64,000 nt of DNA, taken from assembly GCA_030765525.1 (NCBI GenBank), contig JAVCCK010000008.1, forward strand, positions 1 to 64,000. The letters run 5' to 3'. The translations under genes and the position numbers were made by a program. The notes under the pieces were generated by a model. The model searched no databases. It worked only from the letters and a program-made list of their open reading frames with translations, and was not told where the DNA came from. The DNA is from Candidatus Lernaella stagnicola (lineage in GTDB: Bacteria > Lernaellota > Lernaellaia > Lernaellales > Lernaellaceae). This document shows, one piece after another, positions 44,185-52,793 of this stretch (within the stretch, counting starts at the first letter, position 1; every line of letters begins with the position of its first letter).

Positions 44185-44997
44185 TTAGTCGATTCCCAAC
44201 AGATCTCGTATCGTACCGTGGTTTGAATATAACGTATTGCCTTTGCGTTGGATCACCATCTGCTGATCCAAAGTTGTGTAATGCGGAACATAACCATTTC
44301 CCAAATTCCGGTCGACTTGCCAGTTTGCGTCGGCCAGCACGGGAAACGTTAGGTTGTATTTGCTTTTCCAATTCGATAGATCGCTGGTCGTGGGCGTGTC
44401 GCCGCCGTAATCTTCGCCCAGCAATTGCAGAACGATGAACCCGTCGCCGGTGTCTTTGTATTCCTGGTAGAAGTCGGTCTCCAGGCTCGGCGTGTCCTGC
44501 TGGCACGGGGGGCACCACATGGCCGAGGAATCCAGCAGCACTACCAGGCCGGCGTAATCGTACAGTTCGACTTCCGCGCCGTTGGAATCCGTCAGGCGGA
44601 AATTCGGAAGGCGGTCGCCAAGGTCGTAACCGTCGGGGATGTCGTCGTCGAAAGGATCGCCGCCCGAATCGTTATCATCGTCGTCGTCATCGCCACCGCC
44701 GCTGTTGAACGCGGCCAGGCAACCGACCAGTTCGGCGCAATCCGAAGCTGCCGCGACGCACTGACGCACATCAAGCGCAAAATACTCGAACATCGCCTCA
44801 CATTGGTCGAAACCACTGATGCTGAGTTGGGCGGTCGCCGCCGGGCACTTCTCCAGCTTCTCGCAAAACTCTTGGCTTGCCGAAGGGGAGTCGCCGGACG
44901 TGTCGCTTTCGTCGCCGCTGCTACCGCATGCCGCGATCAACGAAACCGCCATCAGTAAGGCTATGATTGTTGTGGCCAGCACCGCACGCCGGGTCAT
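44185..44997 (-). CDS. TlpA-like thioredoxin lipoprotein with Cys-rich N-domain
   Basis: A 270-aa predicted lipoprotein (lipobox LIAAC at about residue 24). After a Ser/Asp segment comes a small cysteine-rich helical region (EFCEKLEKC, DQCEAMFEYF, RQCVAAASDCAELVGC), a short poly-Asp spacer, and then a redoxin domain (PNFRLTDSNGAEVELYDYAGLVVLLDSSAMWCPPC) with active site W-C-P-P-C. The C-terminal halves of this protein and the next share QMVIQRKG and LLG endings, showing tandem duplication. Function is likely periplasmic thiol chemistry, but partners are unknown. Confidence 0.8.
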   Translation of the reverse strand: MTRRAVLATTIIALLMAVSLIAACGSSGDESDTSGDSPSASQEFCEKLEKCPAATAQLSISGFDQCEAMFEYFALDVRQCVAAASDCAELVGCLAAFNSGGGDDDDDDNDSGGDPFDDDIPDGYDLGDRLPNFRLTDSNGAEVELYDYAGLVVLLDSSAMWCPPCQQDTPSLETDFYQEYKDTGDGFIVLQLLGEDYGGDTPTTSDLSNWKSKYNLTFPVLADANWQVDRNLGNGYVPHYTTLDQQMVIQRKGNTLYSNHGTIRDLLGID

Positions 44998-45461
44998 ATT
45001 GTCTCCTTCGATGTAGCCTTTTTCCGCTTCCGCCCCGTTGGGCTTGGCGGCCCGAGAAACCGAACACAGAAGTTAACAAACCCGAAACCCCTAGTCAACA
45101 CATCGGTTTTGTCGGAAACGAATGCGAAGGCGTGTCAATAACACGAGAAGCGGGCTTTTCTTTGTCGGGTCATTGGTTTGGGATTGTCGTTTCAGCGCTG
45201 AGTGATTACTCTTACGCGTTCATCCAAACAAAATCGGAATCCAAAACGCCCGAGGCTGTGGATAACGTTGTGGAAAAGTCCGCGGTAAAAGGGACGCGTC
45301 GACCGCGCCGAGAAAAAGGCGTCGCCGAGGCTCTTTGGAGTGATTGTGTCTAAAATTCAACGGGTTAAGTCGTTAAATATAAATCAGAGCCTCATGAAAA
45401 CGGGGTTAAAACGCGATTCTGAAAAACTATCCACAGACTGGTGGGGGATAAGGGGCACAGC
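44998..45461. other. Gene-free stretch with DnaA-box-like sites
   Basis: These 464 bases hold no convincing gene. They contain TGTGGATAA (45257-45265, a perfect reverse DnaA box), TGTGGAAAA (45269-45277, one mismatch) and CTATCCACA (45427-45435, one mismatch), with an AT-rich run at 45345-45425. They also hold the upstream regions of two divergent genes. Confidence 0.5.
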
Positions 45462-46313
45462 ATGCCGGAAATAGCCAGCGTAAACGGCGAAATCACAGCG
45501 ATCGAAAAGGCCTTTGTTTCCATCAATGATCGTGGCTTCGTCTTCGGCGACGGCGTGTATGAAGTCATCGTCAGCTACCGCAACAAGCTCTTTTTGTTCG
45601 ACGAGCACATCGAGCGTTTGCGTCGCAGCCTTCGATACGTGCGCATGGACTACGTCGACGTCGAGGACATCATCGCCCAAATCGAACGGGCGTTTGACGC
45701 CGCCGATATGCCGCGCGCCAAAGTGTATGTGCAGGTTACGCGTGGCGCGGCGCGCCGCAATCACGTTTTTCCGGACCCGCCGGTCAAGCCGAACGTCATC
45801 GTTACTGTTTCCGAGTTCCCGCCCGTTGATGAGAAACTCTTCGAGGACGGAATCGCCTGTCTGACCCGAGCCGATATCCGCTGGGGGCGCGTCGATATCA
45901 AGACGATCAACTTGTTGCCTAACTGCCTGGCCAAACAGGAGGCGTTGGATAACGGCTGTCTGGAGGCCATTCTCATCGGCGAAGACGGCGAGGTTCGCGA
46001 AGCGACCGCGGCCAACGTGTTTATCGTGCGCAAGGAAAAGGTCATCACCCATCCGGACAACGAGCGCATCCTTTGCGGCATCACCCGGAACGCCGTTCTC
46101 GCTCTGTGCCATAAGGCGGGCTACCAGGTAGAAGAGCGACCGGCGCCGTTGGAAGAGATGATGCTCGCCGACGAGGTCTTCCTGTCGGGTACTACCGCGG
46201 AAGTCATGCCGGTTGTGCGAGTCGACGACCAGCCGATCGGCAAGGCCAAGCCGGGCCCCGTGGCGGCGCGACTGCGGCAGCTCTTTCAAGCGTGGATCAA
46301 CACGAGTTCCTGA
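45462..46313 (+). CDS. Class IV aminotransferase (D-Ala aminotransferase-like)
   Basis: A 283-aa PLP enzyme of fold type IV. Start at MPEIASVNG with an AAGGGG upstream. Motifs: INDRGFVFGDGVYEVI, the PLP lysine in DIKTINLLPNCLAKQEA, EATAANVFIV and LSGTTAEVMPV. The pattern fits D-amino acid aminotransferase (Dat) or a branched-chain relative; the choice cannot be made firmly from sequence. It makes D-Glu/D-Ala or transfers amino groups in the cytoplasm. Confidence 0.85.
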   Translation: MPEIASVNGEITAIEKAFVSINDRGFVFGDGVYEVIVSYRNKLFLFDEHIERLRRSLRYVRMDYVDVEDIIAQIERAFDAADMPRAKVYVQVTRGAARRNHVFPDPPVKPNVIVTVSEFPPVDEKLFEDGIACLTRADIRWGRVDIKTINLLPNCLAKQEALDNGCLEAILIGEDGEVREATAANVFIVRKEKVITHPDNERILCGITRNAVLALCHKAGYQVEERPAPLEEMMLADEVFLSGTTAEVMPVVRVDDQPIGKAKPGPVAARLRQLFQAWINTSS

Positions 46314-46325
46314 AACGACACCCAC

Positions 46326-46360
46326 AAAAAAACGCCCCGACATCCGCCGGGGCGTTGCTT
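46326..46360. terminator. Bidirectional intrinsic terminator
   Basis: AACGCCCCG (46331-46339) pairs with CGGGGCGTT (46348-46356). The A run before it gives a strong U tract on the minus strand; GCTTTCT follows on the plus strand. It lies between two convergent genes. Confidence 0.88.
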
Positions 46361-46376
46361 TCTATGAGATGTGAGA

Positions 46377-48086
46377 TTAGCGCTCCGTGATCAGGAAATC
46401 GATCCGCGTATTGCGCGCGAGGCCTTCGGGCGTGTCGTTGGACACGAGCGGCACCTGGTCGCCCATGCCGGCGGCCGTGAGGCGGTCGGCGGCGACGCCT
46501 TGCTTGAGCAGGTAGGTGCGCACCGTCGTGGCGCGAGAACCACTTAAGGATTCGGCGTTCGGCGTACCGGCCGCGACGTGCCCCTCGACATGCAGTTTGA
46601 TGTTTTCGAACTCGCTCATCAACTTGGCGACATCGCGGAGTTGCTTCTTGTCAGCGTTGGTGAGTTTGGAGCTCCCGGGTCCGGCAAAGGTTAGCGGAGC
46701 GGGCAAAACGAGTTGGCTGTCAAAGAGCATCAAACCGCTCGGTTTCCGGACCAGCAGTACTTCGGGCACACCGTCTTGGTCCAAGAATCCGTTGACGGTT
46801 TCGGCTTCCAGTGGCGCACCGTCCGCGCCATCGGCGACGCCGTCACCGTCGGTATCGGCGCTTACCGGATTCGTTCGCAGGGCGCTGACTTCCTGCCCGT
46901 CCAGCAGGCCGTCGCCGTCGGTATCGGCGCGCAGCGGGTCGGTGCCGTGCAGGCGCAACTCGGCGGCGTCGGAAAGGCTATCGCCGTCGGTATCGGTTTT
47001 CAGCGGATCCGTCTTGTACTGTTTGACTTCCTCGCCATCGAGCAGACCGTCGCCGTCGCTATCCGATTTCATCGAGTTGGTTTTGTATTCGTGAATTTCC
47101 TCGTGGTTGTTCAGGCCGTCGCCATCGGTGTCCATATCCGCGCTGTCCGCCGCGCGTAATCCCGCCGGTGAGGGGGCGAGGGCGGGTTTGGGGCCGTAAT
47201 CCAACGCCGGGTACGTGAACGAAACGCCCAGCATGCCGCGGTACTCCGGCGCGCCGATGCCATTGGTCAATCCGAAGCCGAAAGCCGTGAGGAAGTCGAG
47301 GCCCACGCCGGTGTAAAAGCGAGCGCCGAAGAGCCCTTCCAAGGGGTTGGCCGGATCGATTTCCTCGATGCCGTAATCCTGGGTTCGTCCGACCACTTCG
47401 GCGGTCAGGCCGATCCATTTCGCCGCGGCGACGTCGATTCCCAGACCGCCGAATACCTGCCCGGCGGGATCGAGGCCCGAGGGGCTGCCGAGGTATTCGT
47501 AGCCGACGTTGGCCACGATATTGACCGGGTCGAAACGTTTGTCCAAAAGCAGCGCGCCCGAGAAGCCCGTGGCTCCGTTGCCGGCGTAAATTTCCTCGTC
47601 CCCCGTAGCGACATGCGCGAGGGCGACCAAACCCAGCCCGATCCAGCCGGGCTTGTTGGGCAGAATACTGACCTTCGCGCCCGCGGTCGTGTCGCCGAGA
47701 GCGCCGGCGCTGGTGATGTCGGTTTCGGGCAGGCCGTCGATCATCACTTTGTCCATGTCTTGGCCCGCGGTGCGATAGTACGAACCGCCGACGAGCAGAT
47801 CGAGATGGTCGAACAAGCCGAGCCCTGCGTAGAAATGCCCGGAAATGACCGAATCGACAGCGTTGATTTCGGTGCCCGAATCCTCGCCCTCGAAACGCAC
47901 CGGCCCCTTGGCGTAGTTGCCGACGATACCCAGCGCGAACTGAGTGTGGGCAAGGGTGGTGCTGGCGTACATACTCAACAAGTTGTGTGGTCCAAGAGCC
48001 GGCGTGACGTTCTGGGCGTCGATGGCCGAGACCGCCGTGGCGCCGGCGAGAATCACCAAGAGAGCCAATACCGCAGCGCGTTTCAT
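46377..48086 (-). CDS. OmpA-family protein with thrombospondin type 3 repeats
   Basis: A 569-aa outer membrane protein. A signal peptide (AAVLALLVILAGATAVSA) is followed by a beta-barrel-like region (about 30-300) with alternating strands. Calcium-binding thrombospondin type 3 units then follow (about 315-425, DTDGDGLNNHEE and four similar D-x-D-G-D-G stretches). The OmpA C-terminal domain (about 455-569) has LHVEGHVAAGTPNAESLSGSRATTVRTYLL and LARNTRIDFLI, which binds peptidoglycan. The calcium-rich rod probably spans the periplasm. It overlaps the end of the phosphoesterase gene by 4 bases. Confidence 0.9.
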   Translation of the reverse strand: MKRAAVLALLVILAGATAVSAIDAQNVTPALGPHNLLSMYASTTLAHTQFALGIVGNYAKGPVRFEGEDSGTEINAVDSVISGHFYAGLGLFDHLDLLVGGSYYRTAGQDMDKVMIDGLPETDITSAGALGDTTAGAKVSILPNKPGWIGLGLVALAHVATGDEEIYAGNGATGFSGALLLDKRFDPVNIVANVGYEYLGSPSGLDPAGQVFGGLGIDVAAAKWIGLTAEVVGRTQDYGIEEIDPANPLEGLFGARFYTGVGLDFLTAFGFGLTNGIGAPEYRGMLGVSFTYPALDYGPKPALAPSPAGLRAADSADMDTDGDGLNNHEEIHEYKTNSMKSDSDGDGLLDGEEVKQYKTDPLKTDTDGDSLSDAAELRLHGTDPLRADTDGDGLLDGQEVSALRTNPVSADTDGDGVADGADGAPLEAETVNGFLDQDGVPEVLLVRKPSGLMLFDSQLVLPAPLTFAGPGSSKLTNADKKQLRDVAKLMSEFENIKLHVEGHVAAGTPNAESLSGSRATTVRTYLLKQGVAADRLTAAGMGDQVPLVSNDTPEGLARNTRIDFLITER

Positions 48087-50356
48087 GGTTCTTCCCTTTC
48101 TCCGCTACGGACGCGGAGCCACAGTACGCTTCCCAACACGAATATCAGCAAAAAGACCCCGGCCCGATCGGGCACGCTTGTCGCGCCGCACTCGCCGCAG
48201 AGGTCTTCTTCGTCGTCGTGGTCGGTGTCCAAATTTATTTCGTCCACATCAAGGACTTGTTTGGCAAGCCCCCAGCCGCCGTTTTCATCCAAAACGGTTA
48301 GGGTGAGGATTGTTGCGCCACCGGAGGTGTAGGTGTGGGTGGTCTGCGGACCGAGGCCGGTGTAGCCGTCGCCGAAGTTCCAGAAGTAGCGGAGATCGGC
48401 CCCGTCTGGGTCGACGCTGTCGGCGGCGTCGAAGATCCACGTGATGCCGTCGTCGGACGAAGCCGAGAGCCTCGCCGCGGGCGCCAGGTTTTCGGCGTGC
48501 GGTTGCGCGGTGAACACGACGCGAACCTCGCCGCCCACTGCGGCCGGAATCGTCCCGCCGATGCCGTCGATTGTGGCTTTGGCGTAAAGCACTACTTGCC
48601 CGTCACTTCCGATGCCGAAATCCGCGATCGGTACGGCTTGGAGGGTGTCGCTGCGCACGATTTTATAGCCCGCGGGCGCGGGCGCGAGATAAAGCTCAAG
48701 ATTCACCGTCGTTTGCTCGGGTAGGCCGTTGGTGACTTCCACCGTTGCCGATTGCGTATCCCCGTTGTTGTTGAGGTCGCGGCTCCAGAGGTTGCCGGCC
48801 GGTACGCTCTGTAGCGCTCCGGGTAGGTAGTTGAGCGACGTGACGTCGCCGTCCGCCAATTCGACGACGCGATAGCCGTCGTATTCCAACTTGCCGGTGT
48901 CGGGTGTCACGCCCGCCGTCGCCGTCGTCGTTTGCACGACGGTGAAATCATTCAACGCCAGCAGCGTGCCCACGGCGTTGCCGTCGCGGTCGGTGATCGC
49001 TTCGCCGGGACCGTAGGTCCAGATCTTGTCGGCATGGTAATTGGCGATGAACACGTGACTGACGTTGTAATCCAGGGCTAATTGCAGCAGCCGCACGCCG
49101 GTGTTGTACTGCTCGCTCTCGTTGGCGATACCGTCCTGCGTGTTTGAATCCCATTGCGGAGACTCCATGTTCCACGCCTCGGTTTCCAGCGAGTCCCAGG
49201 ATTCGGTGCCGAAAGGACGATTGGCCGTGTAGGGGCCGCGCGGGTCGTGATGCATGAACAACAACGTGGTTTGACCGGCCGCATCGGCGACGGCCAGGTC
49301 TTCGGCAAGCCACGCCAGTTGCGCCTCGCTGAGAAAACCGCCCTTGTTATCGGCCGGCAGGGCCAGGATCAAGCGGCCGTACTGCCGCCGCGCCGCCGCG
49401 CCGTCGTAGCTGTTGAGGCAGACAAAATGGAACTCGTCCACATCGAAACTGTAATAGGGAGGGCCGAAAGACCGGGCGTAAAATTCCAGACCGTCTTCCT
49501 TAAGTTCGTTGCCGTTGAACCACGCGTAGCCGTCGTGGTTTCCCGGTTGCATGAACAGCGGCGTTTGCGTGTTCTGCACCACGCGCATGAAGTCGTCGTT
49601 TTCTCCGGCGTAATCGCCGCCCCAAACCAGATCACCGCCGAATACCGCGAAGTCGGGCCGCAGCAACGCCAACTCGTTCAGCACTTCTTGGCGCAGCAAA
49701 TCGGCGGAGCGTCCGTCCAAGCCCGCGTTCGGGTAACGACGGTTGCTCAGTTCGTTGTCTTCATCCTGCCCAAAGGGATCCGCCGTTTTCGCGTTGGCTA
49801 AATGGACGAAGCGAATCGTGTTGCCGGGTTCTCGAACGCGCACCGCAGCGGGTTGGATGTCCGAAAACGCGGGGTTGGAAACATGAATGGCGAAAATATC
49901 GGTCGGCGTTTGCGCGGAAACCTGGCATCGCAACGTGTAGATGCCGACTTCGGCGTCGAACGTGACGCTGAGGATATCCAGGTCGTATTCCTGCCCGACG
50001 GCGTCGCCAACCGGCGCGTAATCGTCGAGTCGGTTGCGAAAGGCGGTAACGAGCCGAGCGCGCCACAACCCCACGTCTTCCAGAGCCTCTTCCGGTTCCT
50101 GGACTAATACCGTTAACGTCTGACCGCGCGTGACCAATGCCGGCAAGCCCACAACCGGGTACACGATTTTGGTTACCCGTCGCGGGATGGCGTTGGTACC
50201 TTGTTGGTAAGGAGACGCATATTCGAGCCCCGGGGCGCCGGCGATGTCATAGGGCCAGCCCATCAAGCTGACAAGACTGTCGGCTGCGGCCGGCGGCGTG
50301 AACGCCAAAAGGGCAAATGCAACCACTGTAAAAAGGCGCAAAAAACGTATCGGCAT
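48083..50356 (-). CDS. Exported metallophosphoesterase with PKD and CTERM-like tail
   Basis: A 757-aa protein with a signal peptide (FTVVAFALLAFTPPAAAD). An N-terminal beta domain precedes the calcineurin-like phosphoesterase core (about 190-470): FAVFGGDLVWGGDY, MQPGNHDGYAW, LFMHHDPRG and a late VSHVFIANYHADKIW. A PKD domain (about 640-715, YFWNFGDGYTGLGPQTTHTYTSGG) follows. The end is CGECGATS, a membrane helix (GVFLLIFVLGSVLWL) and a basic tail RVRSGEREEP. This tripartite end looks like a CTERM-type sorting signal. Substrate unknown. It starts the operon with the OmpA gene. Confidence 0.85.
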   Translation of the reverse strand: MPIRFLRLFTVVAFALLAFTPPAAADSLVSLMGWPYDIAGAPGLEYASPYQQGTNAIPRRVTKIVYPVVGLPALVTRGQTLTVLVQEPEEALEDVGLWRARLVTAFRNRLDDYAPVGDAVGQEYDLDILSVTFDAEVGIYTLRCQVSAQTPTDIFAIHVSNPAFSDIQPAAVRVREPGNTIRFVHLANAKTADPFGQDEDNELSNRRYPNAGLDGRSADLLRQEVLNELALLRPDFAVFGGDLVWGGDYAGENDDFMRVVQNTQTPLFMQPGNHDGYAWFNGNELKEDGLEFYARSFGPPYYSFDVDEFHFVCLNSYDGAAARRQYGRLILALPADNKGGFLSEAQLAWLAEDLAVADAAGQTTLLFMHHDPRGPYTANRPFGTESWDSLETEAWNMESPQWDSNTQDGIANESEQYNTGVRLLQLALDYNVSHVFIANYHADKIWTYGPGEAITDRDGNAVGTLLALNDFTVVQTTTATAGVTPDTGKLEYDGYRVVELADGDVTSLNYLPGALQSVPAGNLWSRDLNNNGDTQSATVEVTNGLPEQTTVNLELYLAPAPAGYKIVRSDTLQAVPIADFGIGSDGQVVLYAKATIDGIGGTIPAAVGGEVRVVFTAQPHAENLAPAARLSASSDDGITWIFDAADSVDPDGADLRYFWNFGDGYTGLGPQTTHTYTSGGATILTLTVLDENGGWGLAKQVLDVDEINLDTDHDDEEDLCGECGATSVPDRAGVFLLIFVLGSVLWLRVRSGEREEP

Positions 50357-50503
50357 TGAGACTCCCGCCTAAGTGTCGCCACATTTGAACGGTTTGGGCA
50401 CTATAGGATTGACGGCAAGCGAGTGTCAAGACGACGGGCGTTGGATTCCCCCCAATTGCCCCTGTAAATTCGCTTGCTTGGCCACCAACAAACAACAACC
50501 GCC

Positions 50504-51688
50504 TCAGCGGAATCGCGCCAGCATATCCCAATAACCCGGATACGATTTCGTGACGCAATCCGGGTTGGCGACAACCAAGTCGGGCACGCGCAGTGAAATC
50601 AACCCGAACGCCATCGCCATACGGTGATCCCCGGCGGGGTTCAACTGTACGCCGCCGTGCAAGGGCCGCGGGCGAACGAGTATACCGTCAGGCAGTTCGC
50701 GAACATCGGCGCCGAGCTTGGCCGTTTCCCTCGCAAGCACCGCGAGACGATCGCTTTCCTTAATACGCAGATGCGACACGCCGGTGATTTCCGTCACGTC
50801 CTGCGCGAACAATGCGCAAGCCACGACCGTCGGCACGATGTCCGGCGCGTCCTGCAGGCTGAATACTTGATCGCCCGATTGACCAAGTCGCTGAAGCAAT
50901 CGCTTGAAAATGCGGTCGCCTTGCTCGGACTGCGGATCGAGATTGTCGACTTCGACCGGCTGATTCATCAACCAACCGGCCGCCAGCGGGTAACTCGCAC
51001 TGGTCCAATCGCCTTCGATCGTGAATTCCGCCGTGTGCGGCATCTTGGGTGGTATTTCAATAATCTCCTGTTGCGAGGTTCGCAGGTCGATGCCGAAAGC
51101 GTGAAGCGTTTGGATGGTCAACCTTACATAAGGGCGCGAAGGGAACCTGCCTTCCAGGTGGACGACTAGGCCGCGCGGCAGGCGGCAGCCCATCATCAAC
51201 AAGGCCGATAGCTCCTGGCTCGAACCGCCGGCGCGCAGGGAAACTTCGGCGGGCACTTGTTCCAGAGGCCCGGGGTTAAGCATGATCGGCGGGCAACACG
51301 GCTTCCCCATCTCGACCACTTCCACCCCCATTTCACCAAGGGTGGCCAGCAAGCCGGTCATGGGGCGGCGGCGCATCGCCGGGTCACCGTCGACGACGAA
51401 CGATCCGGGAAGTAGCGGCGCCAGGCCGGTGATGAAGCGAACCGCTGTGCCCGCGTTGCCGAGCTTCAACGGTCGCGTCGGAGGGCGAAAGATATCCGGC
51501 GGCTGAACGCGCCACGCGTCGGTGTCTTTCTCGATACGGGCACCGAGCGAGACCAGAGCTTCGGACAAAACGCGGGAATCGTCGCAATCCAACGGAGAGA
51601 CGAGGCGTGTTTCGCAATCGGATAAAGCTGCAAGGAGCAACGCGCGCTGAGTCAGACTTTTGGAGGCGGGCACATTAATGCGGATCAT
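50504..51688 (-). CDS. aroA: 3-phosphoshikimate 1-carboxyvinyltransferase
   Basis: A 394-aa EPSP synthase, slightly shorter than the usual 425-430. Motifs: VPASKSLTQRALLLAAL, LGNAGTAVRFITGLAPLLPG, RAGGSSQELSALLM, SHLRIKESDRLAVLA and GDHRMAMAFGL. It joins shikimate-3-phosphate and phosphoenolpyruvate. The start overlaps aroB by 14 bases. Confidence 0.95.
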   Translation of the reverse strand: MIRINVPASKSLTQRALLLAALSDCETRLVSPLDCDDSRVLSEALVSLGARIEKDTDAWRVQPPDIFRPPTRPLKLGNAGTAVRFITGLAPLLPGSFVVDGDPAMRRRPMTGLLATLGEMGVEVVEMGKPCCPPIMLNPGPLEQVPAEVSLRAGGSSQELSALLMMGCRLPRGLVVHLEGRFPSRPYVRLTIQTLHAFGIDLRTSQQEIIEIPPKMPHTAEFTIEGDWTSASYPLAAGWLMNQPVEVDNLDPQSEQGDRIFKRLLQRLGQSGDQVFSLQDAPDIVPTVVACALFAQDVTEITGVSHLRIKESDRLAVLARETAKLGADVRELPDGILVRPRPLHGGVQLNPAGDHRMAMAFGLISLRVPDLVVANPDCVTKSYPGYWDMLARFR

Positions 51689-52793
51689 CGCCTCCCTCCT
51701 TCATGTCCCGTAATACGGACAGCACGGCATCGCGCTCCACCAAATATCCGTAGTTGCCCGTGTCGTCACGCACGATGCTTCCGATCGTCGCGGGCAGCAC
51801 GAAACGCACGTGACCGCCGCGGCTCTTTTTGTCGGTGGCGGTAGCGTCCCAAATCGCCTCCGGCGTGCAGCCCGGGGGCAGTTCGGTGGGCAGGTCGAGA
51901 CCGCGCAGAGCGAGTAACACCGTGTCCCGCTCGCGATCCGACAAGCGTCCCAGTTTCGTCGCCAGACGACAGGCCGCCGCCACGCCGATCGCCACGGCAA
52001 GACCGTGCGGCGTACCGAAATGCGTCACTTTTTCGATCGCGTGCGCGAACGTGTGGCCGAGATTCAACGTCTGCCGTAGGTTGCCCTCACGCGGATCGGC
52101 TTCGGTGATGCGGGCCTTGATTTGCGCCGAGCGATGAATGGCGCGGCCGAGCGCGTCCAAGTCGCGGCCTTCATCGAGTCGACCCAGCGCCACCAACTCG
52201 TCTAGATGCATCCTGTCGGCGACGACCGCGTGTTTCACCATCTCGGCCAAGCCGTTTTGCATTTCGACGCGCGGCAAGGTGGCGAGGAAGTCCAAATCCA
52301 CCAACACCGCCAGCGGGGCGTGGAATGCCCCGACCATGTTTTTCCCCCCGCTCGTATTGACGCCGGTCTTACCGCCGATCGCCGCGTCAACCGCACCAAG
52401 CAGCGTCGTGGGCATGGCCAGCCAGGGGATTCCGCGCATGTACGTCGCCGCGATATACCCGGTTAGGTCCAACGTGACGCCGCCGCCTAAGGCAATAAGA
52501 AGACCATCGCGGCCCAGGCCGGCGGCGACCATCTCATCTTCGAGCCGGGCTTTGATCTCGCGGCTTTTGTTTTCGTCGCCCGGCGGAAAGACGAACAAAT
52601 GTCGTGGAATCTCTTTAGGAAGCAAGTCGAGAAGGGTGGCGGCATGAAGTTCCGCGACGGTTTCGTCGGCAACCACGCCGATCGCCGCGATCCACGGCGG
52701 CAGGAACTCCGCGATTGTCTCACGCATTCCGCGGCCGATACGAATCGGGTGTTGCGTCGTGGTGATGCTCCAAATCGGCGCCCTAGCGCTCAC
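51675..52793 (-). CDS. aroB: 3-dehydroquinate synthase
   Basis: A 372-aa enzyme with the usual NAD- and zinc-binding motifs: PPGDENKS, ALGGGVTLDLTGYIAATYMRGI, PTTLLGAVDAAIGGKTGVN, NGLAEMVKHAVV and NLGHTFAHAIE. It forms 3-dehydroquinate from DAHP. It overlaps aroC by 4 bases and aroA by 14. Confidence 0.95.
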   Translation of the reverse strand: MSARAPIWSITTTQHPIRIGRGMRETIAEFLPPWIAAIGVVADETVAELHAATLLDLLPKEIPRHLFVFPPGDENKSREIKARLEDEMVAAGLGRDGLLIALGGGVTLDLTGYIAATYMRGIPWLAMPTTLLGAVDAAIGGKTGVNTSGGKNMVGAFHAPLAVLVDLDFLATLPRVEMQNGLAEMVKHAVVADRMHLDELVALGRLDEGRDLDALGRAIHRSAQIKARITEADPREGNLRQTLNLGHTFAHAIEKVTHFGTPHGLAVAIGVAAACRLATKLGRLSDRERDTVLLALRGLDLPTELPPGCTPEAIWDATATDKKSRGGHVRFVLPATIGSIVRDDTGNYGYLVERDAVLSVLRDMKEGGDDPH

